In this document: positions 51,552-60,640 of the stretch, in pieces
How positions within the stretch are numbered: the first letter of the stretch is position 1
Layout of the letters: the number at the start of each line of letters is the position of its first letter
Assembly: GCA_964631945.1 (NCBI GenBank)
Contig: CAZWAY010000023.1
Coordinates: 15,660-79,659, forward strand
Length of the DNA: 64,000 nucleotides
DNA from: JABFRZ01 sp964631945
GTDB taxonomy: Bacteria > Planctomycetota > UBA1135 > GCA-002686595
Direction of reading: 5' to 3'
Made by a program: the position numbers and the translations under genes
Notes under the pieces: model-generated
Databases searched by the model: none
Seen by the model: only the letters and a program-made list of their open reading frames with translations
What the model was told of the DNA's origin: nothing

Positions 51552-54500
51552 CTACGGGCCCCTCGGGGACGCTGCCCGCCCGATGGCGGAATCGATCTCC
51601 TCGATCTTCCCGACCATCTCGTAGTGCCACTTCCCGTGGCTGCCTTCGGCGTTCACCGCCCGGACCCAGCGTTCGGCCGCGGCCCGCTTCTCCTGCTTGC
51701 GTGGGTCGTAGCCCTTGGTCTCGAGGATCAGGAACACGGGGGGCTCTCCTCGAAGGCGCGCGATGAAGTCGGGTTCGTAGTCGTGCGGCTCGCCGTTGAA
51801 GAGGTAGGGAATCGTGAACCCGAGCCCTGCGTTCTTGACGAACGCCTCGACGAGCGTGTGCTTGTCGAGCACGTAGGCCGCCGATTGTTCCCACTTCTTC
51901 GTGTCGGGCACCACGTAGTTGAGATGCGAGCGCACGACTTCGCGCGGCTCGCGGCTCGTCCAGAAGTCGACGTCCGCCGTACTACCGGGTCCACGATTGG
52001 CCTCGTAGCGCGGCACCTCCGGGACTTCGCCCTGGGATGCGTCCGGGTGGATGGCCTCTTGGAGCTTCTCGATCACCCAGCCGAAGTAGGGCGACAGGGC
52101 CACATCGACCAGCTCGGCCGGCTTGACCGGCAGCACCTTCTGATCGAGGTAGCGCGTCGTGATCCCGAGCAACTGCGGAAACAGCGCGTGCATCGGGACG
52201 GAGCACGAGGGGCGCGTGCCGATGTCCTTCGCCAGGGACTGAGCAAGCTCGAACGCCACTTGTTGCTTGCGCAGTTTCTTTCGGTACGGGTTCAGGGTCA
52301 CATTCTCGAGCTTCCCAGGTCCGACCAGAGAACTGCGCCCCTTGTTGTTCGCGAGCATCCCCTTCATTTCGACCTCGGGTGGGATGTTCGTGGGATCGAG
52401 GACCAGCTCCGGCACGCTCTTCCAGTCCACCGTCACCCTATTCTTGACGGCCTGCTGGTATCCCTCGACGCGCGGAAAGCGGATCTCGAAGCGCGCTTTC
52501 TCGGCCACGGCCTGCACGTGGTAGCGCTTCTCAGGCGGCGGAGTCGTTTCGCCCTTGCTCTCCTTGAAGGGCACGATCTCGAACGGCACCCCGAGGACTT
52601 TTGCGACCTCTTCGGGCAGCTTCCCGTCCTGGCCGACTTCGTAGCTCGAGCGTCGCAGCGCGCGGCCCACGACCTGCTCGCACAGCAGCTGCGACATGAA
52701 CGGCCGCAGGCCGATCACGTGCGTCACCGTGTTGCAGTCCCAGCCTTCGGTCAGCATTCCGACGCTGATGATGCAGCGCACGTCGCGCCCCGGCGGGTGC
52801 AGGGGCCTTCCAAGCTTCTTGGCGAGATCCTCGAAGCCCTGCGGGTACAGCGCCCGCCCCTGACGATCCTGCGGCCAGTCGCGCCGCCCGACCGTGTCGA
52901 GCGTGGACCGCATCCAGGCAGACTCGTCGTTCTTGGCCTCCCCCGTGTCGGTTTCGTTCACCACCTTGGAGTCGACGCGAATCGTGTTGAGCTGCCCGCC
53001 CGTGTTCTTGAAGCCCTCGATCCGCGCCGGCGGGATGCCTGGCGGCGCCTTGCCATCGGCCAGCCACTCGTAGACGACCCTGGCGATCTTCGTGTTCTTG
53101 CACACGAGGATGTAGACGGGTGAGCGCCCACCCTTGGATGGATCGCGCTCCCACTCCTTGCGCAAGTCCTCCCAAAGGCCGCCCAGCATCGCGATCGGTG
53201 AGTGCGCGTACTTCAGGATGGCCTCGGGCTTGACGCTGGCGCGCTTGCCGCCGCGCTCGGAGGTCGTCAGGCGCTCGAGGATCCAGCGCCAGATGTTGAA
53301 GTAGCCGGGGATCGCTGCACCGCTGGGGTCGCGCACGGCGAGCTGCGGGATCTTGACCAGGCCCGACTCGATCGCGTCGGTGAGCCCGAAGTCCGAGACG
53401 ATCCAAGGGAAGGGGCGATTCGCCTGCGAGCCGGCCGTCGTGAGGTAGTAGGGAGTCGCCGACAGGTCGACACAGGCATTGATGCCGCGCAGCTTGTGGA
53501 TGCGGTCGAGCCCCTCGATCCAGACGGTTGCCTCGCGCTCCAACTCCTCCTCGACCTCGTCGTCATCCTCCGTCCCGTCGTCGTCGGCCGGCCTGGGCTG
53601 AGTCCGGTAGGCGTGGTGTGCCTCGTCGTTCAGGACGAGCAGGTTCTGCTTCCCCCCGATGTCGCGTCCGAGGACGCGCTCGACCAGCGCCGTGTCGCTC
53701 TCCACGTAGCGCCACGATTCGACCTTGACCTTGGTCAGGTTGCCGAGCTTGTCCTTGATCTCCTCCATCACGTTGAGCATGTCCGCGGCGACCTGACGCT
53801 CGAGGTCCTCGAGCGTGATGTAGCGGCTCCCGCGCGCCGTCGTGGTCTTGGCGCCGATGGTCAAAGTCTCCACCGTCCGCACCGGCTTGCCCGCCTTGTT
53901 CACCCGGGCGCTGACGCCTGCCACCTGCGTCGTCTGCGGCTCGAAGACATGCCAGTTGGTGACCACCAGCTTGCCCTGGGCGAGCTGGGCCATCAGGTGT
54001 GCAGGGACGAGGTCGCGCGTGCGGTAGAGGCTTCCCTCGCCGAGCCCAGGTCCGAGCTCCTGCAGGCGGCTGCGAATGGTCACGTTCGGGCAGACGATGA
54101 GCACCGCGTCCGAGAAGCGTGCGTCCGAGCGATCGTTGATCTTGTTGAGAATGCTCCAGGCCGCCAGCATGCCCATCACGGTCGTCTTGCCGCTGCCCGT
54201 CGCCATCTTGCAGGCGTAGCGCCGGAAGGCCTTGATCCCCTCGGCCTGCCGTTCCGCGCTGGGATTGTCCCACGGGATCTCGATCCCTTGCCGCAAGTCC
54301 GCGCGCGCCTCGGTCAGGAAGAGGATCGTCTCGACTGCTTCGATCTGCGCGAAGAACAAGCGCTGCTTGCGCCCCTCGCGCTGCCAGTACTGGAGCAGCT
54401 CGAGCGTCGTGCGCGTGACGCCCGGATACCCCTGCTCGCGCCAGCTGCGCACGCGCGCACGGATCATGTTGACGATCAGGAGCTCGATCGCCGTGCCCGC

Positions 54501-54671
54501 GCCCTCCTCCTTCTCGGCCTCGAGCCCCTTCGACGGAGGTCGGTAGAAGTACATGGCCTTCCGGCGACCAGGCCGGCGGAGCGGTTCCTTGCCCTCCTCG
54601 ATCCACCAGTGCTCCTGGGGCTCCGCGAAGGGCGAGTTGAGGATCGGCTCCTTGACCTCGAACTGATTCAT
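51552..54671 (-). CDS. Type III restriction enzyme, Res subunit
   Basis: The 1039-residue product is a superfamily 2 translocase with nuclease: Walker A MATGSGKTT at 156-164, DEAH-box LNDEAHHAYR near 348, SATPYY, and motif VI-like LRPFMSQLLCEQVVGRALRR preceded by MLTEGWDCNTV. Near the C-terminus HDYEPDFIARL and FLILETKGYD give a PD-(D/E)xK nuclease. With a Mod subunit, such Res proteins hydrolyse ATP and cut near unmethylated sites. The start overlaps the stop of the AAA/TOPRIM gene (ATGA), so it is the last gene of a four-gene operon, separated from mod by two extra genes. Confidence 0.93.
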   Translation of the reverse strand: MNQFEVKEPILNSPFAEPQEHWWIEEGKEPLRRPGRRKAMYFYRPPSKGLEAEKEEGAGTAIELLIVNMIRARVRSWREQGYPGVTRTTLELLQYWQREGRKQRLFFAQIEAVETILFLTEARADLRQGIEIPWDNPSAERQAEGIKAFRRYACKMATGSGKTTVMGMLAAWSILNKINDRSDARFSDAVLIVCPNVTIRSRLQELGPGLGEGSLYRTRDLVPAHLMAQLAQGKLVVTNWHVFEPQTTQVAGVSARVNKAGKPVRTVETLTIGAKTTTARGSRYITLEDLERQVAADMLNVMEEIKDKLGNLTKVKVESWRYVESDTALVERVLGRDIGGKQNLLVLNDEAHHAYRTQPRPADDDGTEDDDEVEEELEREATVWIEGLDRIHKLRGINACVDLSATPYYLTTAGSQANRPFPWIVSDFGLTDAIESGLVKIPQLAVRDPSGAAIPGYFNIWRWILERLTTSERGGKRASVKPEAILKYAHSPIAMLGGLWEDLRKEWERDPSKGGRSPVYILVCKNTKIARVVYEWLADGKAPPGIPPARIEGFKNTGGQLNTIRVDSKVVNETDTGEAKNDESAWMRSTLDTVGRRDWPQDRQGRALYPQGFEDLAKKLGRPLHPPGRDVRCIISVGMLTEGWDCNTVTHVIGLRPFMSQLLCEQVVGRALRRSSYEVGQDGKLPEEVAKVLGVPFEIVPFKESKGETTPPPEKRYHVQAVAEKARFEIRFPRVEGYQQAVKNRVTVDWKSVPELVLDPTNIPPEVEMKGMLANNKGRSSLVGPGKLENVTLNPYRKKLRKQQVAFELAQSLAKDIGTRPSCSVPMHALFPQLLGITTRYLDQKVLPVKPAELVDVALSPYFGWVIEKLQEAIHPDASQGEVPEVPRYEANRGPGSTADVDFWTSREPREVVRSHLNYVVPDTKKWEQSAAYVLDKHTLVEAFVKNAGLGFTIPYLFNGEPHDYEPDFIARLRGEPPVFLILETKGYDPRKQEKRAAAERWVRAVNAEGSHGKWHYEMVGKIEEIDSAIGRAASPRGP

Positions 54672-56326
54672 CGACCGAAGGCCTTGCAGATCGCGTCGAG
54701 CTTCTCGACGACCTCGGGGTGGATCTCCTCGGGCTGCATCACGGCTGCGATCTCGTGGTAGCGGGTGTAGGGGAACCCCGGCAAGCCGGCCGCCTCGAGC
54801 GCAGGTGGTAGGATCGACTCTCGAGCCTTGGTCGCGTCCAGGTAGTCGTTCTGTCCGAGTGGATCACGCAGTACGGCGGGCGGGAGGTTCTCCTGCAGGT
54901 ACGAAGCGAGGGCGGCGAGGTGCGGACCAGCTTCGTCCTTTCCTGTGCTGGCTTCGACGAAGCGCCCGAGCGTCTCGGGGTGGACGAGGTAGCTCTCGAT
55001 CTCATATCTCCGCCAGCGCAGTCTCTGCAGCCCCTTGCCCGTGATCGGCGTGCTGTCGATCTCGCGACGAGAGTCCCCATCGACCAGACGAAGACCGGGA
55101 AGATCCCGAACGAGCTTCAGAGCCTCGTAGTGATCCCTCGCGCGAACTCCATCCTGCCCTGGCCCGGGCTCAGCCACCGTCTTGCGCCAGAACAGGTCGA
55201 CCGTGAGCAGCTTGTGCGCCGGATGATCCAATCGCCGCGCCCACGCTCGGAGAATCTCCAGGTCGGTGTAGTCCTCGAGGTACAAGATGCCCGGTGCCGT
55301 CTGTGCCTGGGCGATCTCGACGTTGGTGACCCAGCGCAGAGCCCTGCGCAGGTTCTCCTTGGCCTTGCCATGGTGGTCTGCCAAAGGCCGGCTCGGATCG
55401 AACGTGACACGGATCTCGTCCACGCCTGCCGCGTTGACGATGACCTCCGAGTGCGTCGCGATCACGAGTTGTGAGTTCTTCTGTGCAGCAACCGACTTCA
55501 GCTCGCCATAGATCGCGTCTTGGAGGACGACGTGTAGGTGCGCGTCGGGTTCGTCGAGGAGCAGCACCGAACCCGGTCGCGTGTGCAGGAAGCACAACAG
55601 CATCAGGACCTGCTGGAAGCCGCTGCCCGATCCCATGAGGTCGAACGCCGGGCCATCCTTGCGCGCCTTGAAGTCTGCTTGGATGAAGGCGCCGGCCGCC
55701 GCGGGGGTCACCAACTCGTACCCGAAGAGCCGATCGATCGTGGCCTTGATCTCGCGCCAAGCCCGCTCGTCCTGGCTCGCCTGGAACAAGAGGTTGCGCA
55801 GGACATCGCCTGCCCGGGTTCGCGCCAGCATTGCGTCCAGCGTCGCCTGATTCGCGTAGAGCGGCTCCTCGAGGGCCACTCCACTCATGGGCGGCACGAA
55901 GACCGTGCGCACGCCTCGATCGCTGACGTCATCGGCGTTGTGCAGCTTGGTCGGCCGGACATGGATTTGCTCGGTCGTGTCAGGCAGGAACTCCATCGTC
56001 ACGTTCCAACCGGAGTTCCCCTGCACCTCGATCTCGATCGGTTTCGCCTTGTCGTAGGCGCGCTCATGCCAGAGCAAGTCGAACGAGCGCAGGGGAACGG
56101 CGAGGAACGCCTGCCTGGCGATCGGAGCCTTGGAGTAGTGACCCTTGTGCTTCTTGGAGTCCGACGTCTGGCGCCAGTGGCGGAGGGCGAGATCCCAAGC
56201 CGCGATGGCCTGCAGGAGGGTGGTCTTGCCCGTGTTGTTCGGCCCGGCGAGTACGACATGCCCCGGGAGGTCGAAGGTGACCTCCTTGAAGCCCTTGAAG
56301 CGGCGCAGGACGACTTTGCGGATCAT
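54668..56326 (-). CDS. AAA ATPase with TOPRIM-like C-terminal domain (OLD-like)
   Basis: The 552-residue product starts with an SMC/RecF-type ATPase: RRFKGFKEVTFDL, Walker A GPNNTGKTT at 28-36, a signature-like DLMGSGSGFQQVLML, Walker B SVLLLDEPDAHLH near 255 and ATHSEVI. The C-terminal half has LYLEDYTDLEILRAWARRL near 350 and LRLVDGDSRRE near 415, an E followed by D-x-D, as in TOPRIM nucleases of the OLD family. So it is probably an ATP-controlled DNA nickase or nuclease. It overlaps res by four bases. A 92-bp gap lies before it, after the HEPN-motif gene. It resembles RloA/OLD genes linked to restriction loci (inference). Confidence 0.82.
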   Translation of the reverse strand: MIRKVVLRRFKGFKEVTFDLPGHVVLAGPNNTGKTTLLQAIAAWDLALRHWRQTSDSKKHKGHYSKAPIARQAFLAVPLRSFDLLWHERAYDKAKPIEIEVQGNSGWNVTMEFLPDTTEQIHVRPTKLHNADDVSDRGVRTVFVPPMSGVALEEPLYANQATLDAMLARTRAGDVLRNLLFQASQDERAWREIKATIDRLFGYELVTPAAAGAFIQADFKARKDGPAFDLMGSGSGFQQVLMLLCFLHTRPGSVLLLDEPDAHLHVVLQDAIYGELKSVAAQKNSQLVIATHSEVIVNAAGVDEIRVTFDPSRPLADHHGKAKENLRRALRWVTNVEIAQAQTAPGILYLEDYTDLEILRAWARRLDHPAHKLLTVDLFWRKTVAEPGPGQDGVRARDHYEALKLVRDLPGLRLVDGDSRREIDSTPITGKGLQRLRWRRYEIESYLVHPETLGRFVEASTGKDEAGPHLAALASYLQENLPPAVLRDPLGQNDYLDATKARESILPPALEAAGLPGFPYTRYHEIAAVMQPEEIHPEVVEKLDAICKAFGR

Positions 56327-56418
56327 GCGTTGGTCTCCGCGAGTCTAGCTCTCCAGCCCGACTTCTTGTCCTCGACCATGCCTATGAGCTCCTTCCTGCT
56401 CCCTGACCTCGATGCGGT

Positions 56419-57228
56419 TCATGCTGGCGCCTTCATCTCGTTGCAGCGGCTGCAGATCAGCTGTGCATATTCGCAGAGGGTCTCAATTCCCCAGCTCCAA
56501 TCACTAGTGCCTATTCGCACGTCATTGAATCGAACGAGAGACACTCGAGCGCGGTCGGGTCCGGTATACCTAATGAATCGGCCCATCCACGCCTTCTGTT
56601 GTTCGTCAAGGCCCGTACCGCCTCTTGCGCCAGTCGCCAGCTCGGACGGAACGACAGTTAGAGAATGTGCTATTGTATTGCGTATCTGAGCAATAAGGCA
56701 GACCAGGAAGGTGTAGTCCTTGCCAGCCTTGTTAGCCTTCTCCAGCTTCTCGAGCTCGCCATTATTGCTGCGCACGTTTCTCAGCAGGGAGGCTAGGCGC
56801 ATCGACTCTATCTTGGCCCTCTTTTGCTTGAACGCCACATCGATGTCGGCCGGACGCTCACCTCTACGCAGCATCAAGACCAACCTGATCTCGGCAACAA
56901 TGTCTCTTAGGTAGTCAAGGAACGACTCGAATTGGGCGACGAGCATCCATTGAAACTGTGACTCAACAAGGCGTTGTGTGTGCAGTTCCCGAGTCGCAGT
57001 GAGAATCTGAGCACTGGCTGGGTCACCGAGGATTCCGGTCTCAGGGTCGCGGACAGAGAATCCGCCGGCAATAACTGGAAAGCTCAGACCGGTACCGCCA
57101 TCCAGCTTGTCCTTCTCTCTTGCCTCTTCCAGCCTCTTGCTGGCTTGAGCGGCCATGAAGTTTCCCAGGATCCAGCTGTCTTGGGCTCGTTGCGAGAACT
57201 GCAGATAATGGTGCTCAAACCTAGTCAT
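56419..57228 (-). CDS. HEPN-motif protein, candidate RNase toxin
   Basis: ATG 57228 sits inside the mod stop region (ATGACTAG, eight-base overlap), so the genes are coupled; 269 residues. No full-length family is recognised. It is helical and contains R183-N-T-I-A-H188 in a hydrophobic helix (LVCLIAQIRNTIAHSL), the R-x4-H signature of HEPN RNases, which include the PrrC and RloC anticodon nucleases and many abortive-infection toxins. G+C is near 50 percent, far below the genome, with many rare codons, so it looks recently acquired. A non-catalytic HEPN-like or unrelated helical protein is possible. Confidence 0.55.
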   Translation of the reverse strand: MTRFEHHYLQFSQRAQDSWILGNFMAAQASKRLEEAREKDKLDGGTGLSFPVIAGGFSVRDPETGILGDPASAQILTATRELHTQRLVESQFQWMLVAQFESFLDYLRDIVAEIRLVLMLRRGERPADIDVAFKQKRAKIESMRLASLLRNVRSNNGELEKLEKANKAGKDYTFLVCLIAQIRNTIAHSLTVVPSELATGARGGTGLDEQQKAWMGRFIRYTGPDRARVSLVRFNDVRIGTSDWSWGIETLCEYAQLICSRCNEMKAPA

Positions 57229-59986
57229 TGGCCTTGCCCACAAGAGCCTTTACAACCAGCAGCTCGTTCCCTCGATCGTCGATCACCTTCACCGCCACCT
57301 GCCCGTGTTCGCCTGCTTCGAACGGCGCGCTCTTCGCGCCGGCCAGGTGGTCCCAGACCGAGTCCTCGTACTGGCCCTTGAGCGCGCGCTTCAGGTCGTC
57401 CCAGGCGGCGGTGCGGGGGAAGAACGCTTGGCAGACGTGGAAGCACAGGCCGTTGTAGTCGGTGTCGAGCAGCCAGGCGGGGACGTCGTCGCCTTGGCGG
57501 TGGTCGACTTCCATCGTGATGGGGTCGAAGGTGTCGAGGCCAATGAGCTCCACTTGGTAGCGCTGACCGGAGCCGTCCTTGGGCGCTGCGCGGTGCAGCT
57601 TCACGTCGGGTAGGCCGCAGACGCTGAAGATCTGGCTCGAGCGCATGTTCTTGAGCAGGTCACCCATCAGGAGGTCGGGCGTCGCCTGCACGTAGGTGGC
57701 CGGGATGCCCATCGCGGCCTCGGACTGGTCGATCAGGCCGCGCGCGTTGGGCTGGATCGCGAAGCCGACGACGTACAGGTGCGTGTAGCGCTTGGCCGAG
57801 GCTTCCTTGGCGGCCTCGTAGACGAGCTTCTCGCTCACCGCGCCGTTCTCCGGGCCGAAGACGAAGGCCACGGGCTTGTCGACTCCGTTCGCGACCAGCG
57901 CCTCGGCCGAGAGCGACAGGGTCTTGGCCGGGGCGCGCACGTTCCGCAGCGTGACCGACTTCCCGCCGCCGAGCTGGAGCACGGGCGAGCGCCGCAGGAC
58001 TTCGAGCATGCGCTCGACGAAGGAGCGGTAAGAACGCGCGTCGACGCCGGAGTCCTCGACGCCGTCGCCTTCCCAGTCGACGGGCGTCGGGATTGTGGCC
58101 TCGACTACAAAGGGGCCGGTGACGCGCGTGACTTTGGAGCTGACTTCAGGCTGATCGACCAACACCTCTTCTTGAGTAGGTTCTTCGTTCGCCAAGCTCC
58201 CCTTCGACGTGTATGGGACAATACCCCCGACCTCTGCACCTCTTGCGTTCTGTCTTCGCTTGTAGACGAACCCACCGACGGGGCCGCGCCTTTCATCCTG
58301 GAGTTCGTAGTAGGGGAAGGTCGCAGTCAAGAGGCGTTGGCGTGCTAGGGCGAGCGGTACACGGCTAGTGTCGATAGTAATCCAGCGTCGTCCCCAAGCT
58401 TCGGCCACGAATGCGGTAGTGCCTGACCCACACGTGGGATCCAACACGAGGTCGCCGGGTCGGGTAGCCATCATTAGGCATCGCTGCACAACCTTCGTGC
58501 TTGTCTGAACGGCATATACCTTGTCTGACGGGGCCGATGTGTCTGCCCAAAGATTGGTGAGGGACGTGACCGGCGAGTCTGTGTACTTGAGGACGTACCT
58601 GAGCGTCTCTCCATCTTCATACGGCTCTAAGCGGCCCAACTCGCCAAGGCGCTTCATGCCCTCCGGGTGCGTGAACCAACTATTCCCCGGAGGGGGTCTG
58701 TACTCTTTTCCCCTGAATGTGAAAGGGAAAAGGCCCGACTGATTCACTCCCGCTGGATACAAGGACACCAGCTGAAAGGGAGTCGCGCCGGCGGGAAGCA
58801 GCCGATGACTATTGATCTCGTCTCTTGTCATCTTGCGCCGGGATCCATCGGGAAGCTCCACGTAGTTCCAGTGCGAGTCTCTCTCTACAATCATTGGTTC
58901 GAACAATGGGCTGTAGTGGAGAGCTTCCTTGTCTCTCGCGTACCAGAGCAGGAAGTCTACGACTCCTTCCAGGTGCTTGGCGCCCAGCGGCATCGTCTTC
59001 TTGCGGAATGGAATGATCGTTACGCGATTCTCTAGCCCAAACGTCTCGTCCAAGAGATCTGCCACTGAACTCAGGTTCTCGTCGCTGATCTGAACGAAGA
59101 TGCTACCGCTCGGCGAGAGCAGCTCACGCGCCAGCAGCAACCGATCCCGCATGTACGTCAAGTACGAGTGCAGCCCGAGCTCCCACGTATCCCGGTATGC
59201 CTTGACCATCTCCGGTTCGCGGGTGAGGTCTCCATCGTCATTGTGCTTGACGTCGCGCTTCCGCACGAACGGCTGGAAGTTCGAGCCGAACTTCACGCCA
59301 TAGGGCGGGTCCATGTAGATCATCTGCACCTGCCCGGCCATGCCCTCGTAGGCGAGCAGCGAGTTCATCACGACCAACGAGTCACCGAGAATCAGGCGAT
59401 TGACCCAGTCGTCCTTGTGCTCGTAGGCCTTTAGGACTTGGTCGGCGATCGAGTGCTTGGGGTCGGAGAAGAGCTCGAAGATGTCGTGCTGGTTCTCCTG
59501 GCTCCGCCGGTGCCCCTTGAGCGTCTCCAAGATCGCCCGCGTCGAGAGCCGCTCGTGTACGAAGAGTGGCAGGCTCGGCACCTGGAACGAGAGCCGCTCG
59601 GCCTTGCCGGCCCAGTCCAGGAACGGCTGGCTCAGCCCCTTGAGCTCGCGCACGGCGTCCGCGAGTCCGCGCACGACGATGTCGGCGCCGTCGGGCCGCT
59701 TCATCTTCTGCGCCACGGCAAACTCGTGCGGCGCGGGCAGCTTCGCCGCCTCCTCGATGCACTTCAGCAGCCACTCCCCGGCCTCACGCGCCCAGTTGCG
59801 CCCGTCCCAGGAGAGCTGCGGCGCGAGCGACGAGTCGTAGCGGTATTGCCGCGGCTCCTTCTTCTTCCGGAACTGTGCCTGCGTCCCGACCTCGGGCCGC
59901 AGCAGGACTTGCGCCTCCGGATGGACGTAGGACGGGGTCTCGCGGACGACCGCGGCCTCCTTCGGCTTCTTCGAACCTCGCGGCAC
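57221..59986 (-). CDS. Type III R-M Mod subunit, beta-class DNA methyltransferase
   Basis: GTG 59986 behind GAGGGA is chosen; the frame is open to 60199 without a site or conserved sequence. The 921-residue product has motif IV IYMDPPYGVKF (Asp229) before motif I LVLDPTCGSGTTAF near 511, the beta-class order of Mod proteins, which methylate adenine N6. Between them lies the target-recognition region. It is longer than typical Mod proteins (about 650) because of N- and C-terminal extensions (to KALVGKAND). G+C drops in the middle, about 58130-59160, hinting at exchange of the specificity part. First gene of the operon with the HEPN-motif, AAA/TOPRIM and res genes. Confidence 0.92.
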   Translation of the reverse strand: MPRGSKKPKEAAVVRETPSYVHPEAQVLLRPEVGTQAQFRKKKEPRQYRYDSSLAPQLSWDGRNWAREAGEWLLKCIEEAAKLPAPHEFAVAQKMKRPDGADIVVRGLADAVRELKGLSQPFLDWAGKAERLSFQVPSLPLFVHERLSTRAILETLKGHRRSQENQHDIFELFSDPKHSIADQVLKAYEHKDDWVNRLILGDSLVVMNSLLAYEGMAGQVQMIYMDPPYGVKFGSNFQPFVRKRDVKHNDDGDLTREPEMVKAYRDTWELGLHSYLTYMRDRLLLARELLSPSGSIFVQISDENLSSVADLLDETFGLENRVTIIPFRKKTMPLGAKHLEGVVDFLLWYARDKEALHYSPLFEPMIVERDSHWNYVELPDGSRRKMTRDEINSHRLLPAGATPFQLVSLYPAGVNQSGLFPFTFRGKEYRPPPGNSWFTHPEGMKRLGELGRLEPYEDGETLRYVLKYTDSPVTSLTNLWADTSAPSDKVYAVQTSTKVVQRCLMMATRPGDLVLDPTCGSGTTAFVAEAWGRRWITIDTSRVPLALARQRLLTATFPYYELQDERRGPVGGFVYKRRQNARGAEVGGIVPYTSKGSLANEEPTQEEVLVDQPEVSSKVTRVTGPFVVEATIPTPVDWEGDGVEDSGVDARSYRSFVERMLEVLRRSPVLQLGGGKSVTLRNVRAPAKTLSLSAEALVANGVDKPVAFVFGPENGAVSEKLVYEAAKEASAKRYTHLYVVGFAIQPNARGLIDQSEAAMGIPATYVQATPDLLMGDLLKNMRSSQIFSVCGLPDVKLHRAAPKDGSGQRYQVELIGLDTFDPITMEVDHRQGDDVPAWLLDTDYNGLCFHVCQAFFPRTAAWDDLKRALKGQYEDSVWDHLAGAKSAPFEAGEHGQVAVKVIDDRGNELLVVKALVGKAND

Positions 59987-60331
59987 GCTGCAACTCCCTC
60001 TGGGTGACTCGGGAAGGGGTAGACCCTGCGGTCGGAGAGTCTGGGCAGGTGGCCGATGGGGGGCAAGCGCGAGAACCAAGCCCGGATGAACTCGCTCGAG
60101 GAAGGAGGCCAACCCGAGCGAGAAGCGCTGAATCAGGTTCTCCGACCGTGCCCGCAACCGACGGCGGCGGCGAGGGTCGTCGAGGCGTGATCCACGCATC
60201 CCTCCCCTTCCCGCCGTGTTCGGCCACGAGGGTGGTCGAGCCCACTGCCGCCGTCCCGTTGCGGACGGCGCGGGTCCTCGATAGCATCTTTATCGATGCT
60301 TTAGAGATGCTCAGGCTACGGAGCGCCCGTC
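59987..60331. other. 345-bp divergent intergenic region
   Basis: Lies between the mod start (reverse) and the Phd-like antitoxin (forward). It holds the operator-like repeats at 60283-60311 in a short AT-rich island, and the remaining bases show no gene. The mod frame runs open through part of it (to 60199), but the encoded residues are arginine/proline-rich without family signs. Confidence 0.6.
60283..60311. promoter_or_regulatory. Operator-like repeats upstream of antitoxin
   Basis: AGCATC (60283-60288), its inverse GATGCT (60295-60300) and a further GATGCT (60306-60311) lie in an AT-rich island 20-50 bases before the Phd-like start. Phd/YefM antitoxins repress their own promoters by binding such palindromes, so this is a likely operator overlapping the promoter. 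Confidence 0.5.
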
Positions 60332-60640
60332 ATGATCCATCCCAGCGACATCCACACCTTGACCGAGTTCAAGCGCAACTCCACCGAGCTGCTCCGGCGC
60401 CTCGAGACCTCCGGCCGGTCGCAAGTCCTGACCGTGGACGGCCGCCCGAAGGCCGTGCTGATCGGCGTCGATGTCTTCGAGCGCTTGGCGGAACAGGTGG
60501 AGAAGGCGGAGACCCTGGAGGGCATCAGGCGGGGGATCGAGGACATGAAGGCGGGTCGAACCCTGGCGCTCACGGAGGCCGAGGCCGAGATCAGGAAGCG
60601 CCTCGGTCTGCGAAGGAAGAAGGGTTCGAGGTCCGTCTGA
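60332..60640 (+). CDS. Type II antitoxin, Phd/YefM family
   Basis: The 102-residue product from ATG 60332 matches the Phd/YefM fold: DIHTLTEFKRNSTELLRRLETSGRSQVLTVDGRPKAVLIGVDVFERLAEQ. It then has a charged C-terminal helix for toxin binding (EIRKRLGLRRKKGSRSV). The toxin reading frame overlaps its end. It sits at the right edge of the island that splits the flagellar run. Confidence 0.9.
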   Translation: MIHPSDIHTLTEFKRNSTELLRRLETSGRSQVLTVDGRPKAVLIGVDVFERLAEQVEKAETLEGIRRGIEDMKAGRTLALTEAEAEIRKRLGLRRKKGSRSV

